Source of the DNA: Rouxiella chamberiensis
GTDB lineage: Bacteria > Pseudomonadota > Gammaproteobacteria > Enterobacterales > Enterobacteriaceae
Length of the DNA stretch: 64,000 bases
Direction of reading: 5' to 3'
Assembly: GCF_026967475.1 (NCBI RefSeq)
Contig: NZ_CP114058.1
Coordinates: 1,240,001 to 1,304,000, forward strand
Part shown: positions 22,292-31,746 of the stretch, piece by piece
Position numbering within the stretch: position 1 is the stretch's first letter
Layout of the letters: the number at the start of each line of letters is the position of its first letter
Notes under the pieces: model-generated
What the model was told of the DNA's origin: nothing
Database searches by the model: none
Seen by the model: only the letters and a program-made list of their open reading frames with translations
Made by a program: the position numbers and the translations under genes

Positions 22292-23715
22292 TGTTTACCG
22301 CCTTTGGCGGCGTGTGCGTGGTGGGCATCGAGCAGCGCCGTACCGCGTTCGCCCAAATCCCAGAACAGGCGGGTCATTATCTCAAGCCCTTCGCGGGCAA
22401 TCGAAATCAGCATATGTTCATCCACCGCATGCTGACCGCAGGCCGGATAGGAGTGGGGCACCCACAGGGTAGGCAGGCCGAGGATATCCGCGAACACTTC
22501 GTTGGGCAGTGAACCGCCAAGATTTGGCAGCAACGCAGGCTTGTTCTCGCTACTTTTCGACATGACGTCAAGAACCCAGTCAACCAGCGGGTCGGTCGGA
22601 TCAAAGCGCGTGGCAGGCGAGCCGCGCAGGAATTCAACCTCCACCTGCGGGAAACCGTGGGCATCGAGATGCTCGCGGACGTGCTGCTGTAGATTCTGCC
22701 AGTCGGTGCCGACCACGAAGCGCAGCTGGCACACCGCCGTCGCCTTGCCCGGAATGGCGTTCATCGGTCTGGCAGGATTACCGGTCAGGAAAGACAGCAC
22801 TTCCATCTGGTTCCACGCGAACAGGCGTTCGGCCGGTGTCAGACCCGCTTCTCCCCAGTGAATATCGATTTCAGGGTCGCCCGGCGTGGCGGCCACTTCG
22901 ACGTCGGCGAGAATCTGGCGGATAGCCGCGCTGACCGCAGGCGGTTTCAGGGCCTCGACCTGAAGCTGGCCGTGTGCATTGACAAGACAGGCGACGGCAT
23001 TGGCAAGCAGGGTGCCCGGATTAGGCAGCAGGCCGCCCCAGTTGCCGGAATGGTAGTCTTTGTCACGCGCGTTGACGCTCAGCCGGAAGTTGACCGCGCC
23101 GCGTGAACCCAGAAACAGCGTAGGGCGCTCGGCGCTCAGGCGTGGGCCGTCCGAGGCCAGAAACACATCGGCACTCAGCGCGTCTTTATATTGGTGACAG
23201 ATTTCAGCCAGCCCCGGCGAACTTATCTCTTCGCCCATTTCAAACAGCAGCTTGCAGTTAAATCCCAGTTTGCCGCCGCGGGCCGCAAAGACCTGCTCCA
23301 GTGCCGCAAGATTGACACTGTGCTGCCCTTTGTTGTCGGCGCTGCCGCGACCATACCAGCGGTTGCCGTCTTCTTTCAGTTCCCAGGGAGTGAGATCTTC
23401 ACGCCAGTTTTCATCGTCGCCGAAGACCACGTCACCGTGGCCGTAGCTCAGCACGGTAGGTAAAGCCGGGTCTTCGATTCGGGTGGCAATCAGGAAAGGA
23501 CGATTGGCTGCATGAGGATTTTCAATAAGTTGCAGCCCAAAGCCCATGGCGACCAGCGCCGGATTTATCTCTTGTTCGTAATAGCTCAACAGCGCGTCGT
23601 CGCGCAGGGCTGACTGGCTTTCCGTTGGCATCGCCACGCGACGCGCCAAAACCTGCCTGAACTCCCCACTGTCGAACCAGCCCAGAGCTTGTGCTACCGT
23701 TTTTTCCACTGTCAT
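22288..23715 (-). CDS. M20-family metallopeptidase (ArgE/DapE/carboxypeptidase G2-like)
   Basis: A 475-residue di-zinc peptidase. Metal-binding segments appear in order: VLSYGHGDVVFGD (His, Asp), YGRGSADNKGQ (bridging Asp), KLLFEMGEEISSPGL (catalytic and metal Glu), and VPHSYPACGQHAVDEHM (last His). The dimerisation domain lies between about 200 and 330. Members hydrolyse dipeptides or N-acyl amino acids. It is translationally coupled to an MHS importer and divergent from a LysR regulator, which suggests a small inducible uptake-and-cleavage module. It is not the AbgB-like type seen at 15386. Confidence 0.9.
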   Translation of the reverse strand: MTVEKTVAQALGWFDSGEFRQVLARRVAMPTESQSALRDDALLSYYEQEINPALVAMGFGLQLIENPHAANRPFLIATRIEDPALPTVLSYGHGDVVFGDDENWREDLTPWELKEDGNRWYGRGSADNKGQHSVNLAALEQVFAARGGKLGFNCKLLFEMGEEISSPGLAEICHQYKDALSADVFLASDGPRLSAERPTLFLGSRGAVNFRLSVNARDKDYHSGNWGGLLPNPGTLLANAVACLVNAHGQLQVEALKPPAVSAAIRQILADVEVAATPGDPEIDIHWGEAGLTPAERLFAWNQMEVLSFLTGNPARPMNAIPGKATAVCQLRFVVGTDWQNLQQHVREHLDAHGFPQVEVEFLRGSPATRFDPTDPLVDWVLDVMSKSSENKPALLPNLGGSLPNEVFADILGLPTLWVPHSYPACGQHAVDEHMLISIAREGLEIMTRLFWDLGERGTALLDAHHAHAAKGGKQ

Positions 23716-23773
23716 AAAATGTCCTGATGTTGTGTCATTTATGTTTTTATCGATTCAATCTACTAGCATTCCG

Positions 23774-23827
23774 AGCGTTGCTACAATAATAATAATTGCA
23801 ATGTAGCGTTGCTTTAATTATAACGCT
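23774..23827. promoter_or_regulatory. Candidate LysR-type operator region
   Basis: AGCGTTGCT occurs twice (23774-23782 and 23805-23813), 31 bp apart, i.e. on one helix face. The second copy also forms an inverted repeat, AGCGTT-N11-AACGCT (23805-23827), containing the T-N11-A spacing of LysR sites. A GGCATGCAC direct repeat follows at 23828-23836 and 23846-23854. All lie in the 153-nt region between the divergent peptidase and regulator genes. Confidence 0.5.
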
Positions 23828-23868
23828 GGCATGCACGAAAGAGAGGCATGCACAGTTAAGGGGCAATC

Positions 23869-24792
23869 ATGCAGAGTACCGAAATCCGTTATTTTATGGC
23901 GGTGGCCAGCACCGGTTCCCTCAGTGCCGCCAGCAAGCAGCTTTTTGTTGCCGTTTCGGCTATCAGTCGGCAGATTCAACAGCTGGAAGCGCGAATCGGC
24001 GCGACGTTGTTCGAGCGCCACGCGCGGGGCATGGTGCTTAATGACGCCGGACAAATTCTCGAAAATCATGTGCGTAAGAGCATGATGGATATGGAGTTTG
24101 CGATTGCCGAAATTCAGGGGTTAAAAGCGGTTCGCCGCACCGTGATTCGTATGGCCTGTACCGATGGCCCGGCCTTTGACCTGCTGCCGCAGATGTTTGC
24201 CCGCTTCAGGGCAATCAATCCGGGCGTGATGTTTTATCTCAATGTCGGGACGGCGTTGCAGGTGTCGGAGATGATCCGCAGCGGCGACTGCGATCTGGCC
24301 TTGCAGTTCAGCCTGTCGCCGGAGCGTGGGGTAGATGTGCTGGCATCGCATCCGGCCACAGTCAGAATGGCGATGCGACCCGATCATCCTTTGGCGGCCG
24401 CTGATATCAAGCTTACGGATTTACATGCCTATCCGCTGGCGCTCAATGAACCGACCAGCACTATCCGCCAGCTGTTCGACCTTTCCTGTCGCATGAGCGG
24501 TATTTTCCTCGAGCCTGCTCTCAGCTGTAATCGCTTCAGTACGCTTTACGATTTCATGCGCGAGACCCCCGGCGCAATTGTTGCCTGCAGCCATTTCTCT
24601 GTGCTGTTCAAAGCCCGCACCGATGGGTTAATCCTTAAATCCATCAATATCGAGCAGCTGAATCAGCGCACCCTGCAGCTACAGACACAGGCGGGTAAAC
24701 ATCGTTCGGCGGCGTTGAGTCAGTTTATCGATTTCAGCTGTGATCTGCTGGCAAGGGAAAGCGCCGCGTTTGAACGCGACTTTGCCCTTTAA
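23869..24792 (+). CDS. LysR-family transcriptional regulator
   Basis: A 307-residue regulator. Residues 1-60 form the winged helix-turn-helix (RYFMAVASTGSLSAASKQLFVAVSAISRQIQQLE, then LFERHARGMVLNDAG), followed by a linker helix and a substrate-binding domain (VIRMACTDGPAFDLLPQMFARF, ALQFSLSPERGVDVLASHPATVRMAMRPDHPLA). It is divergent from the M20 peptidase-MHS transporter pair and probably activates it on sensing the substrate. Starts are limited: ATG at 23869 places the helix-turn-helix at the normal distance from the N-terminus. Confidence 0.93.
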   Translation: MQSTEIRYFMAVASTGSLSAASKQLFVAVSAISRQIQQLEARIGATLFERHARGMVLNDAGQILENHVRKSMMDMEFAIAEIQGLKAVRRTVIRMACTDGPAFDLLPQMFARFRAINPGVMFYLNVGTALQVSEMIRSGDCDLALQFSLSPERGVDVLASHPATVRMAMRPDHPLAAADIKLTDLHAYPLALNEPTSTIRQLFDLSCRMSGIFLEPALSCNRFSTLYDFMRETPGAIVACSHFSVLFKARTDGLILKSINIEQLNQRTLQLQTQAGKHRSAALSQFIDFSCDLLARESAAFERDFAL

Positions 24793-24818
24793 CGTCTCTC
24801 AACAGGTTGGAATAAGGC

Positions 24819-25526
24819 TCAGGAATACGCCGTCTGCCGGGCCGGATGACGTGTCCACGTCAGGCTCGGCCACCCTTTTTCAACCGCCATCTGGCGCAGT
24901 GCAGGGCACCCATTGACCACCGTCGGCTTGTCGACAAATTCCAGCAGCGGTAGATCGAATATCGAATCGGTATAGGCATAAAGAGTGCTAAAACGCGGCG
25001 TAGCGGGTTGGGCGAGCCAGGTTTGCAGGCGCTCGACGGTTCCCTGATGGAAGGTGATGTCTCCTGTGGTTTCACCGGTAAAGCACAGGGGATCCTGCGT
25101 GATTTCAGGTTGCAGCGCAAACACCTGATCGATGCCGAGGCGTCTGCCTATCGGAGAAACCAGATGCTCTCCGGAGGAGGAGACCAGCGCGATTACGTCA
25201 CCTCGTTCGCGATGCCAGGCAATCTGCTGACGGGCCTGCGGATAAAGACGTGGCAGGATATCGCGATGAACGAAACGTTCTACCCAGCCTGAAACGGTGC
25301 GGCAGTGATATCCGCTCATGGGGCCAAGGGTCAGTTTCAAATAGGATGCAATGCTGTGGGGGTCGGGCGGAGTATCGGTATATTCGGTGGCAGAAAGCAT
25401 GTGTCGCTGGTGGTTTTGCAGGGTAGCGGGTGACGTATAACCCTGAGAGATAAGCCATTGCAGCCAAAGACTGGCACTGTCATCGCAAATCAGCGTTTTG
25501 TCGAGGTCGAACAGCGCTAAATCCAT
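24819..25526 (-). CDS. HAD superfamily IB phosphatase
   Basis: A 235-residue HAD hydrolase. Motif I is LALFDLDKTLI (nucleophile Asp near residue 6 and Asp at +2), motif II is ALVSSSGEHL, motif III the HQGTVERL region and motif IV YTDSIFDLPLLEFV. The subfamily IB cap lies between motifs I and II (about 15-90). Related proteins dephosphorylate small phosphomonoesters such as phosphoserine, but the substrate here is unknown. I prefer ATG at 25526, preceded by AGGAACCGG, over one at 25541 that lacks a ribosome site. It is convergent with the LysR gene. Confidence 0.85.
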   Translation of the reverse strand: MDLALFDLDKTLICDDSASLWLQWLISQGYTSPATLQNHQRHMLSATEYTDTPPDPHSIASYLKLTLGPMSGYHCRTVSGWVERFVHRDILPRLYPQARQQIAWHRERGDVIALVSSSGEHLVSPIGRRLGIDQVFALQPEITQDPLCFTGETTGDITFHQGTVERLQTWLAQPATPRFSTLYAYTDSIFDLPLLEFVDKPTVVNGCPALRQMAVEKGWPSLTWTRHPARQTAYS

Positions 25527-25945
25527 AACCGGTTCCTGCATTTTTGGTCGATGTAAATTGAGGTTAGTGGAAAAAACTGTGAACAGTTATACGAAATAAG
25601 AATATTTTTAGTATGAAATTGGCTCGCCAGACTCCAGAATCTGATATTTCTCTGAATTTACCAAATTGTTGACAGATCATTTAGATTTACAGGGAGTGGG
25701 ATCGTTAAGCTAGCCGATGAAAAGTGGAAAGCGAAAATTTTGTTTAAATTTCGTCTAATTAGAGGATGTAAAGCAGACAAAAGCGCATTAAAGTCTACTA
25801 TTCGAAGAAACTTTACAATGGAGTGGTTTCTTATCGCTGGATAAAACGTTAGTTTTTACGTCGGTCGAGTTTTTACTTCATCTTCAAAGACCTGATTGAA
25901 AGATAAACCGATTTTCAGTTACCCGGACAGAAGCGCTAATAACCT
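25527..25945. other. AT-rich intergenic region upstream of dacC
   Basis: This 419-nt AT-rich stretch separates the divergent HAD and dacC genes. It presumably carries the dacC promoter and leader. I saw no convincing small ORF, repeat or terminator in it. Confidence 0.5.
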
Positions 25946-27214
25946 ATGACAATTTCTCTCTTATCCAAACGGAACCTTCTTTGTACGTTCAGCGGCACGG
26001 TTTTTCTGCTGACGTTTCCTGTAGCGCATGCCGACACGGCACCGGCCAAACCGGTCGCGCTTACCCCTGCAACTGCAACGCCGGGCGCGCCTGCCGCCCC
26101 TCAAATTAACGCAAAATCCTGGGTGCTGATGGACTACGGCAGCGGCAAAATCATTGCCGAGTCACAGCCCGATGCCCGCCTTGACCCGGCAAGCCTGAGT
26201 AAAATCATGGTGAGCTACGTCGTAGGTCAGGCACTTAAATCCGGTAAGATTCACGAAAGTGACTTGGTCACGGTGGGTAAGGATGCCTGGGCGACCGGCA
26301 ATCCGGTACTGCGCGGGTCTTCCCTGATGTTCCTCAAACCCGGCGATCAGGTGCCGGTATCCGAGTTGAACAAAGGGATTGTGATTCAATCAGGCAATGA
26401 TGCCAGTATCGCGTTGGGTGATTATGTTGCCGGCAGTCAGGATGCCTTCGTGGGCCTGATGAACCGCTACTCGCAGCAGTTGAATCTCGGCAATACGATG
26501 TTCAAAACTGTACACGGTCTGGACTCTGACGGGCAATATACTTCGGCTCGCGACATGGCACTGCTTTCCCGCGCGCTTATCCACGATACGCCGGAAGAGT
26601 ATGCACTCAATAAAGAGAAAGAATTTACCTTTAACCGAATTCGCCAGGTCAACCGTAACCGCCTGTTGTGGAGCACCAATCTCAACGTTGACGGCATTAA
26701 AACCGGCTACACGTCGGGCGCGGGCTACAATCTGGTGTCTTCGGCGGTCGATTCCAGCGGAATGCGCCTGATTGCGGTCGTCATGGGTGCGCCAAGCGAT
26801 CGCATTCGTTTCAGCGAAAGCGAATCCTTGCTGACCTGGGGCTTCCGTTTTTATGAAACCATTACGCCAATCAAGGCCGCAGATGCTTTCACCACCCAGC
26901 GTGTCTGGTTCGGAGCCGACAAAACGGTGCCGCTTGGCGTAGCGGAAGATGCCTCGCTGACGTTCCCGAAAGGGCAGCTCAAAAATCTGAAGGCCAGTTT
27001 CACGCTGACCAATCCACAGCTTGAAGCGCCGATTACCAAAAATCAGGTGGTTGGCACCATCAACTTCTCGCTGGATGGTAAAGTCATCGACCAACGTCCA
27101 CTCGTGGCGAAAGCCGATGTGCCACAAGGTGGCTTCTTCAGCCGAATCATTGATTTCGTGATGATGAAAATCAGCGGTCTGTACGACAGCGTGTTTGGAA
27201 AATCTGCTTCGTAA
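25946..27214 (+). CDS. dacC: D-alanyl-D-alanine carboxypeptidase (PBP5/6 family, DacC-like)
   Basis: A 422-residue serine DD-carboxypeptidase that trims the terminal D-Ala of peptidoglycan pentapeptides in the periplasm. It has a signal peptide (ending VAHA-D), then the active-site tetrad S83-L-S-K86, S149-G-N151 and K252-T-G254. The C-terminal beta domain is followed by an amphipathic membrane-anchoring helix ([21 protein letters not shown]). A proline/alanine-rich linker (about 32-52) between signal and catalytic domain is longer than in E. coli DacC. Position beside ybjG matches the E. coli dacC neighbourhood; DacA remains possible by sequence alone. A strong bidirectional terminator follows. 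Confidence 0.92.
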   Translation: MTISLLSKRNLLCTFSGTVFLLTFPVAHADTAPAKPVALTPATATPGAPAAPQINAKSWVLMDYGSGKIIAESQPDARLDPASLSKIMVSYVVGQALKSGKIHESDLVTVGKDAWATGNPVLRGSSLMFLKPGDQVPVSELNKGIVIQSGNDASIALGDYVAGSQDAFVGLMNRYSQQLNLGNTMFKTVHGLDSDGQYTSARDMALLSRALIHDTPEEYALNKEKEFTFNRIRQVNRNRLLWSTNLNVDGIKTGYTSGAGYNLVSSAVDSSGMRLIAVVMGAPSDRIRFSESESLLTWGFRFYETITPIKAADAFTTQRVWFGADKTVPLGVAEDASLTFPKGQLKNLKASFTLTNPQLEAPITKNQVVGTINFSLDGKVIDQRPLVAKADVPQGGFFSRIIDFVMMKISGLYDSVFGKSAS

Positions 27215-27231
27215 TTTCGAATTTTTGATGC

Positions 27232-27266
27232 AAAAAAAGGCGAGGATAAATTCCTCGCCTTTTTTA
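27232..27266. terminator. Bidirectional terminator between dacC and ybjG
   Basis: AAAAAGGCGAGG and CCTCGCCTTTTT pair across a 7-nt loop, with A and T runs on the two sides, so it can stop both convergent transcripts. The ybjG stop (repaired frame) is at 27290. Confidence 0.9.
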
Positions 27267-27289
27267 TGCCCATCAGATTCCCAATGCCG

Positions 27290-27896
27290 TTATTCGCGGA
27301 CCCAGCCTTTGCGAATAGGCAGCGCAAAGCTGAAGCGATAAATTTTGTCGAGCATGGCGCTGATTGCGTTGCCAAACAGATTCCAAATCAGCTGCGAGAA
27401 CCAGGCAACCCAGCATACCGACCAGCAAGCCGCCCACCATGTCCAACGGCCAATGCACGCCCACATAAACGCGAGACCAGGCAATTCCAAGCGCGACGAC
27501 CAGGAAAAGGGTGCCGGACCAGACGCGATGCCAGAACAAAAATGCCAGAGCAAAGGTGAAGATAGCGGTGCCGTGATCGCTCGGGAACGAGCTGTCAGGG
27601 TCGTGGTGCAGGAAGTTGTAGCCAAAACCTTCCATAAACGGCCGCGCATGAGGGAATAGCTCGGAGAGCGTTTTGGCGCAGACCATGGCAAACACCAAAG
27701 CGATAGCCGTCTTGCTCACTAACTCGCGCTGGAAAGCTATGCGGTGGTGGTGTCCCCAAAGATAAAGCGTGACGATTAGCACCGGGACAATAAATATTAA
27801 ATCGTTTGCCAGGAATAGCGCGATACTCAATAGCCATTTTGGCGAATCTGGTGTCGCATTGATCCAGGTAAACAGCGTGTGATTAAGCTGCTCCAT
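27290..27896 (-). CDS. ybjG: YbjG, undecaprenyl-diphosphatase (PAP2 family); one-base frame error
   Basis: An inner-membrane PAP2 phosphatase that recycles undecaprenyl pyrophosphate. Visible are the PAP2 motifs HARPF, FPSDHGTAIFTF and SRVYVGVHWPLDMVGG, with several membrane spans. After GMLGCL the printed frame diverges. Removing one base at 27398-27402 (minus strand TGGTTC to TGTTC) restores FSQLIWNLFGN through to the conserved end FALPIRKGWVRE, giving 201 residues against about 198 in E. coli. The unrepaired frame runs past to 27273. I chose the ATG at 27896 (MEQLNHTLF), which aligns with the E. coli start. Confidence 0.92.
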
Positions 27897-28268
27897 AAAT
27901 ACCCTCATCTATTTGCCGGCAAAATAGGCGCCGAAAAGTTAATTACATTCACTAACCCAAGTTTACTGACCTACTGACCGTGAATAACAGCATCAGTTCC
28001 ACGTTAGGACTAACTTCATGAAGCGTAAAGCGACATTGCGCAATATCTGTCTTTCATTTAACTTCTGTCTAGGTAAGCAAGAGACTTGATATTAAAGCCT
28101 TTATCTTAAGATAAGCTTAAATTAAGGATTCAATCGTTTAAAAATGAAACAGCATTCAAGAATAGTCTTAAATTACATTTGGTTGACTATTAATCTATCA
28201 GGTTGTCGAAATTATGGCCAAGGTATTTCCTGGCCATAATTATCAATATTCTTGCTGTTATATTCCGA
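27897..28268. other. AT-rich intergenic region with one hairpin
   Basis: Upstream of ybjG the DNA is AT-rich with many TTAAG/CTTAA steps and no credible ORF. A perfect 11-bp inverted repeat, AATTATGGCCA (28210-28220) and TGGCCATAATT (28231-28241), lies 28 nt beyond the stop of the isochorismatase-type gene and may serve as its terminator or RNA end, although no strong T run follows. Confidence 0.5.
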
Positions 28269-28826
28269 TCAGGTGTTTTTATTATCAATAAAAATGTCGG
28301 TGCTCATGACTCGGGAAATAGGGCCATGCAAACAGGCATTATGATGATTAATAATTTGCTCTGCGCTGAGTTGCGGCGTATCTATGCAACTGTGTCCATC
28401 AGAGATAAGTATCGATTTAAATCCAGAAAGTGCTGCCGAGCGGCAGGCGGTGTCTACGCAATATTGAGTTTTCAGCCCCACGATCACGACCTCGCCAATC
28501 TGTTGCTGATGAAGTAATTCGGTAAGCGGCGTACCCTCGAAACAACTGGCGCGAACTTTGTCGACAATAACATCCTTTTCTTCATCTCTTTTCAACTCAG
28601 GGACAAGATTCCAGATGGCCTCACCGGCAGCATAAGGCGAACCCGCAGGGCCAGCATGCCGAATGAAAAACACCGGTTGCTCCTGAAGATGAAAGTGTTC
28701 AATTAGACGGTTGATATTGGTCAACAGCAGCTGATGCTGAAAGGGAAAGGGCTCGACCGAAAACTGGCCGATTTGCATATCAATAACTAACAGGGCCAGA
28801 TTGGGCATCGATGAGGCTGAGGGCAT
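28269..28826 (-). CDS. Isochorismatase-fold cysteine hydrolase
   Basis: A 185-residue member of the isochorismatase/nicotinamidase-like family. LALLVIDMQIGQF holds the catalytic Asp, the region near VPELKRDEEKDVIVDKVRASCFEGTPL the catalytic Lys, and VGLKTQYCVDTACRSAALSGF the nucleophile Cys. Members cleave amides, nicotinamide, biuret or similar compounds; the substrate here is not known. An AAGGAG ribosome site precedes the ATG by 7 nt. Upstream are a threonine-rich leader ORF and a terminator, suggesting attenuation control. It stands alone and no transporter is adjacent. Confidence 0.85.
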   Translation of the reverse strand: MPSASSMPNLALLVIDMQIGQFSVEPFPFQHQLLLTNINRLIEHFHLQEQPVFFIRHAGPAGSPYAAGEAIWNLVPELKRDEEKDVIVDKVRASCFEGTPLTELLHQQQIGEVVIVGLKTQYCVDTACRSAALSGFKSILISDGHSCIDTPQLSAEQIINHHNACLHGPISRVMSTDIFIDNKNT

Positions 28827-28859
28827 ATCTTTCTCCTTGAAATGCCGTTACAGCAGGAG

Positions 28860-28890
28860 AAAAAGCGGCCCCTGCCATTCTCGGCGGGGC
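28860..28890 (-). terminator. Attenuator-like terminator before the isochorismatase-type gene
   Basis: On the minus strand GCCCC-GCC pairs with GGC-A-GGGGC (one bulge) over the loop GAGAAT, then CGCTTTTT follows. It lies 34 nt upstream of the hydrolase ATG and 33 nt after the leader ORF stop, the usual layout of a leader-peptide attenuator. Confidence 0.6.
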
Positions 28891-28922
28891 TAGGGAAGTA
28901 GTGTTACTGTGCTTGAAACGCT

Positions 28923-29015
28923 TTATTGCGCACTGTTATCCACGACGACCTGCGACCCACCGCAAGCGGTAATCGTTGTCGTTGGGGTTCGGGTCAGTGC
29001 GCGATACAGGTTCAT
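28923..29015 (-). CDS. Possible leader peptide, Thr-rich (30 residues)
   Basis: A short ORF starts MNLYRALTRTPTTTITACGG and ends VVVDNSAQ; six of residues 8-16 are Thr and three consecutive Val follow. It ends just ahead of a terminator hairpin in front of a hydrolase gene. It resembles the layout, though not the sequence, of thrL and other leader peptides. The ribosome-binding site is weak (GATGAGATAG, far from ATG), so translation is uncertain. Confidence 0.4.
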   Translation of the reverse strand: MNLYRALTRTPTTTITACGGSQVVVDNSAQ

Positions 29016-29265
29016 GATTTGACTATCTCATCAGGTAAAAAATCCGTCAATACCGAAACATAAGTTTTTTTGATGAAATGTTTATGCTCGAACACCGAAA
29101 ACTGAAACGATCTGTTTTTAGGTTTTAGCGACCACGACGTTGTTCCGAAATTTTACTTTTATTAACCCGATGAGTTCTCTCAAGATCAAAAATGTGTCTA
29201 ACATTAATATTGGTTAACTAACATCCTGTTGGATGGCATTAATGACCTTTTTATAGGGAGACACC

Positions 29266-29511
29266 ATGTCTACTGCTTCTGAATTCGAACAGTCATGCCG
29301 TGACCAAATCACGATTTTATTCATTTCCGAGATTCTGAACCGGCTTGGCGTCATTGAGGCGGGAATGGTTTTAAACAACGTCGCCAAGAAAGTGGATGCA
29401 GAACAGGACGAAGAGGTGAAACAGCGACTTCAGGTCTATATCGCCGATCTCAAGGCCAGTTACATGGAAGACTCGTCATCTACCCGCTCGAAATGGATCA
29501 ACAACCGCTAA
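29266..29511 (+). CDS. Small conserved-looking cytoplasmic protein of unknown function (81 residues)
   Basis: The ORF has a strong ribosome site (AGGGAGACACC before ATG) and is followed 30 nt later by a good terminator, so it is likely a real monocistronic gene. The protein is mostly helical and acidic. Its central pattern (ILNRLGVIEAGMVLNNVAKKVDAEQDE...LKASYMED) recalls the DUF2594/YecF small proteins, but I am not sure of that link. No signal peptide or membrane span. Upstream DNA (29016-29265) is AT-rich and presumably holds its promoter. Confidence 0.7.
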   Translation: MSTASEFEQSCRDQITILFISEILNRLGVIEAGMVLNNVAKKVDAEQDEEVKQRLQVYIADLKASYMEDSSSTRSKWINNR

Positions 29512-29540
29512 CCTACACCGCACATTCATTTTCACACTCA

Positions 29541-29561
29541 CCCGCAGCAATGCGGGTTTTT
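29541..29561 (+). terminator. Terminator of the 81-residue gene
   Basis: CCCGCA and TGCGGG pair over a GCAA tetraloop and are followed by TTTTTC, 30 nt after the stop codon. Confidence 0.85.
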
Positions 29562-29582
29562 CATTGCCGAATTTCAGGCAAG

Positions 29583-29626
29583 AAAAAACCCGATAACCTT
29601 GAACCTAAGCAGGCGGGGTTATCGGG
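29583..29626 (-). terminator. Terminator of ybjL
   Basis: On the minus strand CCCGATAACC and GGTTATCGGG pair across an 18-nt loop, followed by a T6 run. It lies about 140 nt after the ybjL stop at 29764. Confidence 0.8.
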
Positions 29627-29763
29627 CTCTCCAATATGGGGACTTCTAAGAAAAGCAGTGGCAATAATTCAGACTACTTCCAGAATCGAAAGTTCTCGGC
29701 GGTTCAAAAAAAATACAAATATTTATTGTTTTTTAGAACTGCCTTGCGGCTCAACGGCTTATT

Positions 29764-31446
29764 TTAGCTTCCGGGCCAGATTATCACTATCAAAGTACCG
29801 GCCAGCGTCAGCAATACGTTAGCGATGGCATAGGTTCCGGCATAGCCCAGCGCCGGAATGTTGCTGCGGGCGGTATCGCTGATGATTTCCATGGCGGGTG
29901 CGCAGGTTCTCGCGCCCATAATGGCCCCGAACAGCAATGCGCGGTTCATCCGCAGGACATAGGCGCCAAAAATAAAGCAGATTACGACAGGAACCAGACT
30001 GACTATCAAACCGGAAAGCAGCATCTGACCGCCAACCGCGCCAAGCCCGTGGTTAATACCCGCCCCGGCGCTGAGTCCTACGCCTGCCATAAACACCATC
30101 AGGCCGAATTCTTTTACCATGTTCAATGCACCCTGCGGAATATAACCAAAAGTAGGGTGGTTGGCGCGCAGGAAGCCAAGCAGGATACCGGCAAACAAAA
30201 GGCCCGCCGCATTACCGATACCAAATGTAATGCTCTTGAACTGGAAGGTAATCAGACCAATCATCAGGCCGACAATAAAGAAGGCGCAAAACGCCAGCAG
30301 GTCCGTGACCTGACTATGAATGGAGATAAACCCGATGCGCTCGGCCACGCTTTTTACACGCCGTGCGTCGCCGCTTATCTGCAATACATCGCCCTTGTTC
30401 AGCACAATACTGTCGTCGATGGGCATTTCAATCTGGCTGCGGATCACGCGGTTCAGAAAGCATCCGTGATCGGTGAGATTCAACTGGCTGAGGCGTTTGC
30501 CCACGGCATTGTTGTTTTTCACCACCACTTCTTCCGTCACGATGCGCATATCGAGCAGATCGCGGTCGAAAACTTCCTTGCCGTTTCTGAAACTCGGGTC
30601 GAGACGTGAATGGGCATCGGGATAGCCTACCAGCGCGATTTCATCGCCATACTGCAACACTGCGTCGCCGTCGGGCGTGGCGAGTATGCCGTTGCGGCGG
30701 ATCCTTTCTATATAGCATCCTGTCTGGCGGTAAATGCCGAGTTCGCGCAGGTTCTTGCCGTCTGCCCAGGCCACTAATTCCTGCCCTACGCGGTAGGCGC
30801 GAATCACCGGCAGATACACTTTTCGCTGGCTGTCTGTGTCCAGCCCGCGCTCGCGGGCAATTTGCTGCGCGCTGGTGGAGAGATCCTGATGCTGAAGTTT
30901 TGGCAGATATCGTGCGCCGAAAATCAGGCTGACAAGGCCGATAAGATAGGTCAGGGCATAGCCGAGGCTTAAGTTGTCAAGCTCGGGGCCAAGCACTTTG
31001 GGGCTGCCCAAGGTATTGCGCAACGTATCACCCGCGCCGACCAGCACGGGTGTCGAGGTCATCGATCCCGCCAGCATACCGGCGGTCAGGCCGATGTCCC
31101 AGCCGAAGAAGCGGCCAAGTCCAAAAGCGAGCAGCATCGCCGTGCCGACCATGACCAACGCCAGCATCAGGTAGTTTTTGCCATCGCGGAAAAAGATGGA
31201 AAAGAAATTCGGACCCGCTTCGACACCCACACAGAAAATAAACAGCATAAAGCCGAGATTGAGCGCCTCGGTGTTGATGCTGAAATGTTGCTGTCCGAGC
31301 AGGAGGGAGACGACTAAAACGCCAATGGAATTACCTAATTGAACCGAACCCAGTCGAACCTTTCCTAAGCACAGGCCAAGCGCCAGCACCACAAAAAGTA
31401 AAAGGATGTAGTTACCATTTAACAAACTAGCGACATTTATATTCAC
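29764..31446 (-). CDS. ybjL: YbjL, putative transporter of the aspartate:alanine exchanger (AAE) family
   Basis: A 560-residue inner-membrane protein (E. coli YbjL 561). Two membrane blocks of about five spans each (roughly 8-190 and 385-560) flank a cytoplasmic region with two TrkA-C/RCK_C-like domains (about 200-370, with [15 protein letters not shown] and [15 protein letters not shown]). The duplicated GxxGS/GxxxP features of the AAE family are seen in [17 protein letters not shown] and [16 protein letters not shown]. The transported anion is not known for YbjL. Position before ybjM-grxA matches E. coli. Confidence 0.95.
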   Translation of the reverse strand: MNINVASLLNGNYILLLFVVLALGLCLGKVRLGSVQLGNSIGVLVVSLLLGQQHFSINTEALNLGFMLFIFCVGVEAGPNFFSIFFRDGKNYLMLALVMVGTAMLLAFGLGRFFGWDIGLTAGMLAGSMTSTPVLVGAGDTLRNTLGSPKVLGPELDNLSLGYALTYLIGLVSLIFGARYLPKLQHQDLSTSAQQIARERGLDTDSQRKVYLPVIRAYRVGQELVAWADGKNLRELGIYRQTGCYIERIRRNGILATPDGDAVLQYGDEIALVGYPDAHSRLDPSFRNGKEVFDRDLLDMRIVTEEVVVKNNNAVGKRLSQLNLTDHGCFLNRVIRSQIEMPIDDSIVLNKGDVLQISGDARRVKSVAERIGFISIHSQVTDLLAFCAFFIVGLMIGLITFQFKSITFGIGNAAGLLFAGILLGFLRANHPTFGYIPQGALNMVKEFGLMVFMAGVGLSAGAGINHGLGAVGGQMLLSGLIVSLVPVVICFIFGAYVLRMNRALLFGAIMGARTCAPAMEIISDTARSNIPALGYAGTYAIANVLLTLAGTLIVIIWPGS

Positions 31447-31746
31447 AGAGTATTACTTATTGGTTACCAGCAATTTATTGAAATATATAACAGCACAGGA
31501 TAAATTCAATGAAGCGACTTAAGAAAAATTATTTCGCTTTTAACACTCTCTTTATTGCTGTTACTGTTTATCCGAAATCACGGCCCATATTCTAGACCTT
31601 GAACCGATCGGCGGCTAGCCCTGCACCGTGTTTAAGAGTAAAAACAATTATCTAGCCCAATGGATAGGGCTTCAGGTCCCTGCTTTTATTGAGCAAAGCA
31701 GCGTTTACACGAAGGTGTGGACGATCATCAACTATGGAGAGAAGGC

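Noticed and set aside
31650..31690. tRNA D-arm-like sequence (AGCCC-AATGGATA-GGGCT)
   Set aside because: No anticodon or T arm follows; only a small hairpin remains, so it is not called as a tRNA or attachment site.
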